From RGIG1993 sp964564225 (lineage in GTDB: Bacteria > Bacillota > Clostridia > Oscillospirales > CAG-272): a DNA stretch of 40,622 bases. The translations under genes and the position numbers were made by a program. The notes below the pieces were generated by a model that did not search any database, was not told where the DNA came from, and saw nothing but the letters and a program-made list of their open reading frames with translations. Shown here in pieces: positions 32,699 through 40,514 of this stretch (its first letter is position 1; every line of letters begins with the position of its first letter). The DNA is taken from NCBI GenBank assembly GCA_964564225.1, contig CAZMAF010000006.1, forward strand, positions 1-40,622. The letters are read 5' to 3'.

Positions 32699-32716
32699 TA
32701 TGTGTCAGAACACATA
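32699..32716 (-). other. Leader hairpin of peptidase copy 3
   Basis: TATGTGT-CAGA-ACACATA on the plus strand, the counterpart of 30509-30526 with one loop difference. Confidence 0.55.
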
Positions 32717-32729
32717 TATTACAGGAATC

Positions 32730-32758
32730 ATTTTAACACAAACTTCCATAATAATCAA
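32730..32758 (-). promoter_or_regulatory. Sigma-A promoter of peptidase copy 3
   Basis: -35 TTGATT (32753-32758), 17-bp spacer, -10 TAAAAT (32730-32735), as in copies 2 and 4. Confidence 0.75.
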
Positions 32759-32810
32759 GGCATTTTTCTCAAATATACCTTAAATAATTCTCGCTTTTCC
32801 CCAAAAAAAC

Positions 32811-32837
32811 AAAAAGACCTGCAAAACAGGTCTTTTT
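32811..32837 (-). terminator. Terminator of peptidase copy 4
   Basis: AAAAAGACCTG pairs with CAGGTCTTTTT, the same stem as after copy 3. Confidence 0.85.
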
Positions 32838-32849
32838 GAAAAAATATTC

Positions 32850-34934
32850 TTACTGCTCAGTATCAAAGAGCATAAACTCGCAAAGACGAGTCGTACCGCC
32901 CGAAGAATCGGGCTGATACAGACGAATTTTTACGTAGCGAGCAGAAACTTCATCAAAGGTTACCGAAACGGCAGCCTCGGTATTGCCCTTCTGATAGTCG
33001 ATTGCCGTATAGTTTGAACCGTCGACGGAAACGAGAATTTCCCAGGACTTCGTAAGGAACGCCGCCTGTTTGCTATACGAAACAAGCGTATAAGTATCAA
33101 ACGTCTTAACAGTGCCAAGATCAATAACGATTTCATTCTGAACACCGGTCAGCTTATAAAGACCGCTTGAAGCCTTGGACTGATAACGTGTCTCAAGATC
33201 ACCGTCAATCAGATACTTACCGAGATAACTGTCTGCAGCCGCAGAGACAGCAAGCGAGTGAATCACCGCATCCTTGCAAAGATTATTGCCCGTAGTAATA
33301 GCCGCTGCAAGAACAGGATTGGTCGTTGCGGTAGGCTCGATCTTTTCCTTCATCGGATAGATCAGGTTGGGAATATCGTAAACGTTTTCAATCAGGAAAT
33401 TATCCTGGTAATCACGGAAGCCAATGAATTCCCACGTGCCTTCGTCAAGCTCTTTGACAAACTGCTGACGAACGAGTTCCATCGTAGCAATACCCGTGAT
33501 TTCCTTAACCCAATTATTGAAGGTACTGCCTTCCGTATAAGGATAGTCACTGACAGCAGCCTTGCCTTCCTTCGCCCACATTTTCGCGCTGTATACGATA
33601 TGGTCGATCAGGCCGTGCTCGTCGGGTGTAATCGTACCGTCGCCGTTCTTATCGGTGGTAGGCCATACCCAGTCGAGATACGCCATAAATACGTTGTGCT
33701 GTGCATATCCGTACCATTGGCTGGTAGGATCGCTCGTATCCTGACGGAAATCGCGAATGGATGTGCTACTCATGGAATATTCCTTGATATAGTCCGTGCT
33801 GTAACCCCAATGGAAGAAACGGAAACGACCGTAGTCAGCCATCGCTTCGGTAAACCAACCGTTGTTATAGGAAATACCGTAGCTGGCCTGAATCGCATGC
33901 GTAAACTCGTGTCCGAACAAACCAACATCATCAGGACTGCTGTTAGCATAAGCAACCTGCACAACAACCTTGTCACCTGCATTATACGCAATAGCTTCGG
34001 AATTCTTATCCGCTACAACGTAAAGTGTCAAAGGCTCATCGCCGTTAAAAGCCCAACGCTGATATGCGCGGGGATAGGAATTATAAAGAACGTCAAAAAG
34101 ATTGTCAACGTACGAGCTGTCGGCAATCTCATCCCAGTCACCCTGGAAAATGAAGCGGTAGGGAAGATTGTATCTGGGCTCGGTAATATTCAGCGGAATC
34201 GACTCGAAAACGGTATAGTCTCCGCCTCCGGCACAAATGTTAATGTAATAGGTCTGACCAACTGCGTAAGGAACGTTGCATTTTGCCGTACCGGTATACT
34301 TACCGTTCTTACCGGTTGTCGTAATGCCGGTCTGCGTATCAACAGCACCCGTCTTACTGCCGCCCGGCGTCGTGGTGACGGTAACGCAATAGGTCGCATC
34401 AATGTTAGTAGTAAATTCAAACATCAGATAATAGCCCGCTTTAGCCGTAACTGCCGTCCAAGAGGGAATCACCGTAGCTTTTTCGATCTTGTAAATGCGG
34501 AACGTAGCGGTTTTTTGAGTTGTGTCAAGATCAACCTTTGCGCCGCAAAGATCAATTTGATTTAACGTCTTTACCACTTGAACTGCTGTGAGAGTTGTTT
34601 CCACACCATCTTCAACGACAATGTAAGTCTTCTTATAGCCGGTATACGTCGATGATAGCGAGCTGCTGTAAATCGAAGAACCCGAACCGGTCAGATCATA
34701 GTCTTCCGCAAGCACATAAGAAGAATCCCATTTTGCGGCGTTCTGAATCGCCGTGTAATTATCCTTCTCAAGAACCTCGCCATCCTGCATAGTCGGCGTG
34801 TCCTGACCGCCCGTGATCGGAACAGTCGTAGAAGGAGTATCCGTCGTGGTGGTTGCTGTCGTCGTTTCACCGTTGCAGGCAATCAGAAGTGACAATGCCA
34901 GAACGAGAAGCAGTACAATACAAATTTTTTTCAT
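32850..34934 (-). CDS. Secreted BSP-like HExxH metallopeptidase lipoprotein with F5/8 C domain, copy 4
   Basis: The 694-residue protein has lipobox LLIAC and a Thr-rich linker. The N-module (about 60-255) is moderately similar to the other copies (GYYLMFEFTTNID, TYYINICAGG). The core has HEFTHAIQ (342-349), GWFTEAMADYGRFRFF and the calcium loop DKNGDGTITPDEHG. The C-terminal F5/8 C domain has IDGDLETRYQSK, WEILVSVDG and ARYVKIRLYQP. WFTEAMADYG is closest to the classical BSP motif. SD AAAGGGG precedes the ATG. Own promoter (34965-34993) and terminator. It is transcriptionally first in the array on the minus strand. Confidence 0.82.
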   Translation of the reverse strand: MKKICIVLLLVLALSLLIACNGETTTATTTTDTPSTTVPITGGQDTPTMQDGEVLEKDNYTAIQNAAKWDSSYVLAEDYDLTGSGSSIYSSSLSSTYTGYKKTYIVVEDGVETTLTAVQVVKTLNQIDLCGAKVDLDTTQKTATFRIYKIEKATVIPSWTAVTAKAGYYLMFEFTTNIDATYCVTVTTTPGGSKTGAVDTQTGITTTGKNGKYTGTAKCNVPYAVGQTYYINICAGGGDYTVFESIPLNITEPRYNLPYRFIFQGDWDEIADSSYVDNLFDVLYNSYPRAYQRWAFNGDEPLTLYVVADKNSEAIAYNAGDKVVVQVAYANSSPDDVGLFGHEFTHAIQASYGISYNNGWFTEAMADYGRFRFFHWGYSTDYIKEYSMSSTSIRDFRQDTSDPTSQWYGYAQHNVFMAYLDWVWPTTDKNGDGTITPDEHGLIDHIVYSAKMWAKEGKAAVSDYPYTEGSTFNNWVKEITGIATMELVRQQFVKELDEGTWEFIGFRDYQDNFLIENVYDIPNLIYPMKEKIEPTATTNPVLAAAITTGNNLCKDAVIHSLAVSAAADSYLGKYLIDGDLETRYQSKASSGLYKLTGVQNEIVIDLGTVKTFDTYTLVSYSKQAAFLTKSWEILVSVDGSNYTAIDYQKGNTEAAVSVTFDEVSARYVKIRLYQPDSSGGTTRLCEFMLFDTEQ

Positions 34935-34964
34935 AAGAAACCCCTTTATCAGTTATTCTATGTC

Positions 34965-34993
34965 ATTTTAACATATTCCCTTCAAAAAATCAA
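34965..34993 (-). promoter_or_regulatory. Sigma-A promoter of peptidase copy 4
   Basis: -35 TTGATT (34988-34993), 17-bp spacer, -10 TAAAAT (34965-34970). The flanking sequence differs from copies 2 and 3 but the hexamers are the same. Confidence 0.75.
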
Positions 34994-35044
34994 TAGTTTT
35001 TGTAAAAAATAATACAAAATACACCGAGTTATTGCCGTATCCGA

Positions 35045-35614
35045 TCAGAGCTTCTTTTTTTCTGTCCGATGCAAAATCATATCGCCGAACTGTACGACTG
35101 CATTTTCCGATAAAAGCTGTCCCTCTCGCCTGACGACCTCGTAAACCGATTCATTTTCTTCCTTGCCAAATTCAAGGGCAAGCGATAAGGTAAGGGCATT
35201 CTCATTCGCCCTTGGAAAAAACAGAATCAAATAAAATCTACCGCATAAACGGTAAAGAAGCGACTTTTCCCGATACCCCGCCACAAGAAGCGCCGCCGAG
35301 GCGGCGATCATCGGCTCGCTTTCGTCAAACGAAACAGGATACGGGCGCAGCGCAGAAGGCTTTCCCCTTCCTTCAAGACAGCTGACAAAGATCTCACACC
35401 ACCCCGAACGCGAAGGATAGACCTCAACGTAAAGCGATTCTCCCGACGCATCGAAACCGCACGTCTTTTTCGCCTCGCCGAGCAGCTGCCAGAGAACCCG
35501 TTTGGTTTCAACGTTGCGATAATCCAATTCGGCAATCGTCAACCCATAACGCGAAAGTTCCTCGGCACTAAGAGCAATCTTCAGCTTTTTATCGTGTATT
35601 TTAATAAAATCCAC
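35045..35614 (-). CDS. mecA: MecA-like adaptor protein
   Basis: MecA-type adaptors deliver substrates to the ClpC/ClpP protease. The 189-residue protein opens MDFIKIHDKKLKIALSAEELSRYGL, then VLWQLLGEAKKTCGFDASGESLYVEVYPSRSGWCEIFVS, which is the MecA N-terminal (substrate-binding) pattern. The C-terminal ClpC-binding part is recognisable only as a length match. Start GTG 35614 has SD AAAGGAT nine bases upstream. A TATAAT (35648-35653 on the minus strand) may be its -10. No ClpC is in the window. The only Clp-type ATPase here is the Clp-FtsH fusion, and a link is speculative. Confidence 0.78.
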   Translation of the reverse strand: MDFIKIHDKKLKIALSAEELSRYGLTIAELDYRNVETKRVLWQLLGEAKKTCGFDASGESLYVEVYPSRSGWCEIFVSCLEGRGKPSALRPYPVSFDESEPMIAASAALLVAGYREKSLLYRLCGRFYLILFFPRANENALTLSLALEFGKEENESVYEVVRREGQLLSENAVVQFGDMILHRTEKKKL

Positions 35615-35950
35615 TATGTATCATCCTTTCGTGTTTTGCCTACTTCTATTATAATCGCAAAGACGCAAATTGGCTACCCCAAAATTTTTGGAAACACTGT
35701 CTGTTTTTTTCAAAGCGCATACTTTCTCTTTGCGCCGCATAGAAATGGGTATACCGAAAACCCCTACGGAATATCAATGGCATTTCAAATTTTGATTTAT
35801 CGAAGAAACCTTTTAAAAAAGTTTCCTCGAGCTTCTTCAAAAACTTTCAATCTTTATTCTTTGATTTCCCTTTATTTTGAAGGTTTTTGGAAACGCGGGG
35901 GCTTTTTCTCAAAAGCCCCCGCGAAAAAAGTTTTCCGATAAGGAGGAATT
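35615..35950. other. mecA/GHL10 divergent intergenic region
   Basis: No gene seen in 336 bp. It contains a likely -10 of mecA (35648-35653), diverged pieces of the dispersed hairpin element (35805-35860), and a perfect GC-rich hairpin just upstream of the GHL10 SD. Confidence 0.6.
35894..35923 (+). other. Perfect 13-bp GC-rich hairpin in GHL10 leader
   Basis: CGCGGGGGCTTTT pairs with AAAAGCCCCCGCG around TCTC. GGAAA upstream and TTTTCC downstream extend the pairing, so the structure ends five bases before SD AAGGAGG (35941). It may act as a leader terminator or a stability element. The flanks match the dispersed element family. Confidence 0.6.
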
Positions 35951-37426
35951 ATGAAAATTACATATCCAAAACTCGCGCTATTCCTCGTCCTTGCAGGACT
36001 TTTTACCGCCATCCTATTGCTTTCCCCACGCTTGACGGACAAGCCGAATACGCAGCTGACCTCAACGGCAAAGGCAGAAATAACCGAGGCAGTCTTTAAA
36101 GAAATGACTCAGACGCTTACCGTAAACGTCGTCAAAACCGTAAGCGCCGTCGCTTCACCAACACAACCTGCGGCGGAAAGCACGGCTGTTCTTCCCGATA
36201 CCTGCCCCATAACGACCGATCATTTCCTGCCAGCACTCTCACCGTCGGTCAGTGATACCGTCGCGCTCATCACGGGACTGCCCAACACCACACGCCTTCC
36301 CCAGACAAGCAGCAGCGAAACGCCGCCCGTTTTCATTACGGGACTGCCCGATACCACACCGCTTGAGCTTTCGCTCGAACAACCCGTTCTCGACAAAAAC
36401 GAAACCGTCGCCGCATATATTGCTACCGCCTACCGTCTTGATTTTCCGAAAAGCGAAACGGTAACGGCAAAAACGCTGACAGAGGAGTTGGAAGCGCTCG
36501 TCCGAAAAGCAAGCGAAAATCACATCAATGTCCTCTATTTTCAGGTGCGCCCCGCCTCCGATGCCTTTTACGACTCGGCGATCTTCCCTTCCTCGCGCTA
36601 CCTCGTCAGAAATGAAGGCGACACGCCGCCGCTTGACGTTTTAAAAACACTCCTTGCCATCGCCAAACGCTACGGCATTAAAATCTATGCGTGGATCAAT
36701 CCTTATCGCATCACCTCACAAGGCGAAAAACTCGAAGCCCTGTCGGACAATAATCCGGCGCGCCTTTACCCCGAATATATTTTCGAAAAAGACGGCGCGT
36801 ATTATTATCAGCCCGCGCTTGAAGAAGTGCGCGCCCTCATTGCCGCAGGCATTGCCGAGATCGTCCGAAACTACGACGTTGACGGCATTCTTTTTGACGA
36901 CTATTTCTATCCCGAGAATATGAAAAATGAAGACGAATCCTGTTATGAAGCGTACCGCCGAAACGGCGGTACGCTCTCTCTCGGCGATTGGCGGCGCGAA
37001 AATATCAATATGCTCATTCGCGAATGCTACCAAACAATCAAATCCATCCGCACAGATTGCGCCTTTGGTGTCGCACCGCGCGGTATCTGGCGCAATATCG
37101 GAGAAGATGCCGATGGCAGTATGACGGCAGGCGGAAGCGCTTACGACGGGATATATTGCGATGCGCTTGCATGGGTCAAAGAAAAAACCGTCGATTTTTT
37201 AGCGCCCCAGCTCTATTGGTCGTACCACGAACCAAACGCTCCTTTTCTGACCCTCGCGCTCTGGTGGGAAAACGCCTTGAAAAACAGCAATATCGCTCTT
37301 ATCCCCTCCCTTGCCGCCTACCGTCTGTCAGAAGAAGAACTCGCCGCTGAAATTTTCTATCTATCCTCTCTCGAAGGCTGTAACGGCTACGCCCTCTACC
37401 GCATCACACATCTTCCTTCATCATAA
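35951..37426 (+). CDS. Exported GHL10 (DUF187-type) glycoside-hydrolase-like protein
   Basis: The 491-residue protein has an N-terminal signal-anchor (about 9-25), a Thr/Ser/Pro-rich spacer to about residue 150 with repeated ITGLPxTT motifs, and a C-terminal TIM-barrel GHL10 domain. Diagnostic blocks are VLYFQVRPASDAFYDSAIFPSSRYL, GIKIYAWINPYRI, VDGILFDDYFYPE (acidic active-site candidates DD), FGVAPRGIWRN and VDFLAPQLYWS. GHL10 proteins are thought to act on cell-envelope polysaccharide; activity is rarely shown. SD AAGGAGG precedes the ATG. A terminator follows at 37502-37526. Confidence 0.88.
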   Translation: MKITYPKLALFLVLAGLFTAILLLSPRLTDKPNTQLTSTAKAEITEAVFKEMTQTLTVNVVKTVSAVASPTQPAAESTAVLPDTCPITTDHFLPALSPSVSDTVALITGLPNTTRLPQTSSSETPPVFITGLPDTTPLELSLEQPVLDKNETVAAYIATAYRLDFPKSETVTAKTLTEELEALVRKASENHINVLYFQVRPASDAFYDSAIFPSSRYLVRNEGDTPPLDVLKTLLAIAKRYGIKIYAWINPYRITSQGEKLEALSDNNPARLYPEYIFEKDGAYYYQPALEEVRALIAAGIAEIVRNYDVDGILFDDYFYPENMKNEDESCYEAYRRNGGTLSLGDWRRENINMLIRECYQTIKSIRTDCAFGVAPRGIWRNIGEDADGSMTAGGSAYDGIYCDALAWVKEKTVDFLAPQLYWSYHEPNAPFLTLALWWENALKNSNIALIPSLAAYRLSEEELAAEIFYLSSLEGCNGYALYRITHLPSS

Positions 37427-37501
37427 ATATACCTGACGGTACCGCGGACGGCTTTACGTTTCATCTGCCTTTTTCTCATACTCCTTCGGTCGCCCGTAAA
37501 A

Positions 37502-37526
37502 AACGAAAAAAATTTCGTTCTTTTTT
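37502..37526 (+). terminator. GHL10 gene terminator
   Basis: AACGAAA pairs with TTTCGTT, followed by CTTTTTT. Confidence 0.75.
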
Positions 37527-37753
37527 ATTCGTCATTCACCGAGAAGCCCAAGCCGAAACACCTTCAAAAACGAGCCTATACTGCCTGAACGCGCCGACCG
37601 TCTTAAGAAGAAAGGGAAAAATGTAATGATCTTCTGAAAAACAGGAAAAATCTTCTCGCCAAAACTGCTTTAGAAATGATAACCGGAACCGTTTCAAAAA
37701 TCAGGCGTTTTTGTGATTGCCGGGGAACTTTTGAAAAAAAGCTCCCCCGCTAC

Positions 37754-37782
37754 TTGTCAAAACCGAAAAACTGTGCTATGAT
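37754..37782 (+). promoter_or_regulatory. Sigma-A promoter of rsmA
   Basis: -35 TTGTCA (37754-37759), 17-bp spacer, -10 TATGAT (37777-37782). Confidence 0.75.
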
Positions 37783-37813
37783 AAAAACGATATTACCCGA
37801 AAGGACAACCGCT

Positions 37814-38662
37814 ATGAAGCTTACCGACATCGGCACAGTCAAAGCGCTGATGGGCGAAAACGCCTTTAAAAAACAGTTTGGACAAAATTTTCTGATCAGC
37901 GAGCAAGTTCCCCGCCGTATTGCCGAAGAAGGCGCTGCCAAAGGCACGCTGGAAATCGGGCCCGGCATCGGCACACTCACGCGCGAATTGTGCCAAAATT
38001 CCGAAAAGGTGGTTGCCGTCGAGATCGACTACACGCTTCTGCCTATTCTTGAGAAAACCCTTGCCGACTTCCACAACGTCACTGTCATCAACAACGATAT
38101 CATGAAGGTCGATATTCCTTCCCTACTGAAAGAAGAATTTAACAGCTTCGACGAAATTGCCGTCTGTGCCAACCTGCCCTATTATATCACATCCCCCGTC
38201 CTGATGAAACTGCTCGAATCGAAAGCGCCCTTCAAAAGCATCACGGTCATGGTACAAAAGGAAGTTGCCACACGCCTTTCAGCGAAAGCGGGAAGCGATA
38301 CCTACGGCGCGCTGACCGCATCCGTATCCTATTACGCTCAGGTTAAAAAGCTCTTTGACGTTCCCGCCGGTTGCTTTATGCCAAAGCCGAAGGTTGATTC
38401 CGCCGTCGTCAAACTCACGCTATATGAAAAACCACCCGTAGAGGCTAACGAAAAAACGCTCTTTCAGGTCATCCGCGGCGCGTTTGCGCAACGCCGCAAA
38501 ACGCTCGTCAATTCCCTTTCAACCGTCATCAGCCATATTCCGAAATCAGCCCTTGCCGAGATCATCGTATCCTGCGGTTATCCCGAAACGGTCCGCGGCG
38601 AAACAATTGATATTCACGGCTTTGCCAAGATCGCAAACGCGATCGACAACCATCAGACATAG
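37814..38662 (+). CDS. rsmA: 16S rRNA (adenine-N6,N6)-dimethyltransferase
   Basis: RsmA (KsgA) dimethylates two adjacent adenines in the 3' hairpin of 16S rRNA late in 30S assembly, using SAM. The start is ATG 37814, after SD AAAGGA. The 282-residue protein has KKQFGQNFLIS, the SAM-binding block LEIGPGIGTLTREL, VVAVEID, NNDIMKVD and the catalytic NLPYYITSPVLMKLL; the C-terminal domain begins near KPKVDSAVVKL. Loss of RsmA gives kasugamycin resistance in other bacteria. It stands alone, with its own promoter and a bidirectional terminator. Confidence 0.96.
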   Translation: MKLTDIGTVKALMGENAFKKQFGQNFLISEQVPRRIAEEGAAKGTLEIGPGIGTLTRELCQNSEKVVAVEIDYTLLPILEKTLADFHNVTVINNDIMKVDIPSLLKEEFNSFDEIAVCANLPYYITSPVLMKLLESKAPFKSITVMVQKEVATRLSAKAGSDTYGALTASVSYYAQVKKLFDVPAGCFMPKPKVDSAVVKLTLYEKPPVEANEKTLFQVIRGAFAQRRKTLVNSLSTVISHIPKSALAEIIVSCGYPETVRGETIDIHGFAKIANAIDNHQT

Positions 38663-38675
38663 AATTCTCACATAC

Positions 38676-38715
38676 AAAAGCAGGAACAAAAGGAAAATCC
38701 TTTGTCCCTGCTTTT
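38676..38715. terminator. Bidirectional terminator of rsmA and the DUF4091 gene
   Basis: AAAAGCAGG/CCTGCTTTT outer stem with inner ACAAAAGG/CCTTTGT. The convergent genes end on either side. Confidence 0.8.
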
Positions 38716-38727
38716 ATATTATATATA

Positions 38728-40386
38728 TTATGACATAAACGCTTTGGCAATCGTATCACGAAGATTGATCAGATACTCGTCGGTCGTGGGATAATGGGTA
38801 AAGGTGAGTGTGCCGTCGGTTTCTTTCATTAAAAGCGCTTCTGCCGCCTCGCGTCCGAATTTTTCCTCATAGAGCGAAAGCGCGCGCATATCGTCAACAG
38901 CCTCGCGAAGCGCATTCAGACGGATCGACTCCCATGCGTTACCGTCAGTACCGGGATAAACGAGGAAGCAGTCGCCCGAAGGGGTAAAATATGCGCCGTC
39001 GGGATTGGCAAAAGGATCAAGCACCGAGCGCGAATGGCAGGTATTATAAAAATTATAGCCCCAATGCAAGAAGCCTTCAATGCGGTAACGGTAAAGCTGT
39101 ACGCCGAGAATACGGGTACGGCGGGTAGGCATCGAAATCGAACGGTCAGCAACCCCTGCATTACCGCCGCCGCAATGGTAGACCCAAAGATTTTCAACCC
39201 CCGCCTCGATGAACTTCATCGCATTGCGCGTGTTCGGCACGGGCTTTTTAAGAGCGCCGCTTTCATAAAAGTCAAGACTCGAAAGCGCATCAATAATGTG
39301 ATATCCCTCCAGATAGGGCGCTATGAGATTCTTACAGGCAATATAATGCTCAAGCACGTTGACGTGCGGCTCATCCGAAACATGATAAAAGCATTTTTTA
39401 TCAACACCGCGGCTCTTGAAATAAGAAACGAGCGCGGGAATAAACTGCGAGAGAAAATCAGCATATTCGGGCGAGGTTGAAGACGTGTGCCAACCAAAAA
39501 GTTTTTTGCTTCTGCCCTTCACCTTCACCACGATCTTGGGAGCAGCCTTTGCACCCCACTGTGTAAAGAAATGCGGCACTTCAAAATATTCAATGCCAAC
39601 CGAGTGCGCAAGATCGATCCACCGTCCGAGCTTTTCAAAGCCAAAGCTATACGTACCGTCCTCCCCAAGCGAAATATCCACAAGCTGTGTCGTTAAACGC
39701 TCGCCGCCAACGTATGTATCCAGCTCAGGCGTAAACACCGGTGTCAGGATCATATTCACGCCGTTTTGGGCAGCCGTTCTCATAAAATTCCCGATGTACT
39801 GCCAATGCTTTTCGGAAAACGCCTTGACGTGATAATGATTGGCAATACAATCGGTGTAAAACCACTCGGTATGAATGAGATTCTGTTTCGGTAGCTCTCG
39901 ATCAACGACGGTAATGGTACAGAATGCGTCACCGATCACCTCGCCGCGCTGTTTGACCGACAGCTTGAAATCGTAGACTCCCGCCGCAAAGCCTTCGGGA
40001 AGCTCAATGTCAATCCAAAGAGCAAGCGTCTGTCCGTTGGGAAGCGAAACGCAGTTTTTGTAAGGGAGCGGGCGGAGTAAATCGGGGTATGCGCCCGGGT
40101 CGGTACGGAGCAGCTCGCCCTCAAAAGGAACGTTGTAGGTAGGATACATATTGAGAACGTTGCCCACCATACGCACCGTAGCGTATTCCGCAAGCGGTCC
40201 CTCTACTGTAATGGGACACCAACGCTGAATATCACGCTCAAGATGCTCGGTTCGGTAAACAATCTGAAAAGACAGCTTTTCGTTTTTGAACATATAAAAC
40301 TCTTTTTTCTCGGTCTTCGTATCAAGGCTCTCGTCCCAAAAGCATTTTTCAAGAGACGATACCGTTTTCATCGCCAGATTGAGCAT
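38728..40386 (-). CDS. DUF4091 / GH123-like glycoside hydrolase
   Basis: The 552-residue protein has no signal peptide. The N-terminal beta-rich domain (about 20-165; SFQIVYRTEHLERD, LALWIDIELPEGFAAGVYDFKLSV) is followed by a TIM-barrel region with CFYHVSDEPHVNVLEHY, whose Asp-Glu pair is the GH123 acid/helper motif. The DUF4091 end reads GDCFLVYPGTDGNAWESIRLNALREAVDDMRAL. GH123 enzymes are beta-N-acetylgalactosaminidases; DUF4091 proteins are broader, so the exact sugar is not assigned. The lack of a signal suggests use on imported oligosaccharides. SD GAGG precedes ATG 40386; promoter at 40433-40461. Confidence 0.85.
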   Translation of the reverse strand: MLNLAMKTVSSLEKCFWDESLDTKTEKKEFYMFKNEKLSFQIVYRTEHLERDIQRWCPITVEGPLAEYATVRMVGNVLNMYPTYNVPFEGELLRTDPGAYPDLLRPLPYKNCVSLPNGQTLALWIDIELPEGFAAGVYDFKLSVKQRGEVIGDAFCTITVVDRELPKQNLIHTEWFYTDCIANHYHVKAFSEKHWQYIGNFMRTAAQNGVNMILTPVFTPELDTYVGGERLTTQLVDISLGEDGTYSFGFEKLGRWIDLAHSVGIEYFEVPHFFTQWGAKAAPKIVVKVKGRSKKLFGWHTSSTSPEYADFLSQFIPALVSYFKSRGVDKKCFYHVSDEPHVNVLEHYIACKNLIAPYLEGYHIIDALSSLDFYESGALKKPVPNTRNAMKFIEAGVENLWVYHCGGGNAGVADRSISMPTRRTRILGVQLYRYRIEGFLHWGYNFYNTCHSRSVLDPFANPDGAYFTPSGDCFLVYPGTDGNAWESIRLNALREAVDDMRALSLYEEKFGREAAEALLMKETDGTLTFTHYPTTDEYLINLRDTIAKAFMS

Positions 40387-40432
40387 AATTAATCCTCGCA
40401 GTCACAGATTTGAAAGCTTTCGCTTTTCTATC

Positions 40433-40461
40433 AGTATAGCATATTTCTTTGATATTTGCAA
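40433..40461 (-). promoter_or_regulatory. Sigma-A promoter of the DUF4091 gene
   Basis: -35 TTGCAA (40456-40461), 17-bp spacer, -10 TATACT (40433-40438). Confidence 0.75.
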
Positions 40462-40514
40462 GATATAAACTTAAAAATGAAAATGTACTAAGTAAAAATT
40501 CCGCACACTTAACG

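Larger units (their letters stand above)
37427..37813 (+). other. GHL10-rsmA intergenic region
   Basis: No gene is supported in 387 bp. It holds the GHL10 terminator, a degenerate hairpin-element copy around 37722-37747 (CCGGGGAACTTTTGAAAAAA) and the rsmA promoter. An open frame from 37676 runs into rsmA but lacks an SD and covers the promoter. Confidence 0.6.

Noticed and set aside
33258..34565. Plus-strand open frame of 435 codons
   Set aside because: Antisense to peptidase copy 4; composition typical of a codon-bias shadow.
37676..37813. 46-codon N-terminal extension of RsmA
   Set aside because: It covers the rsmA promoter and lacks an SD; family members begin near ATG 37814.
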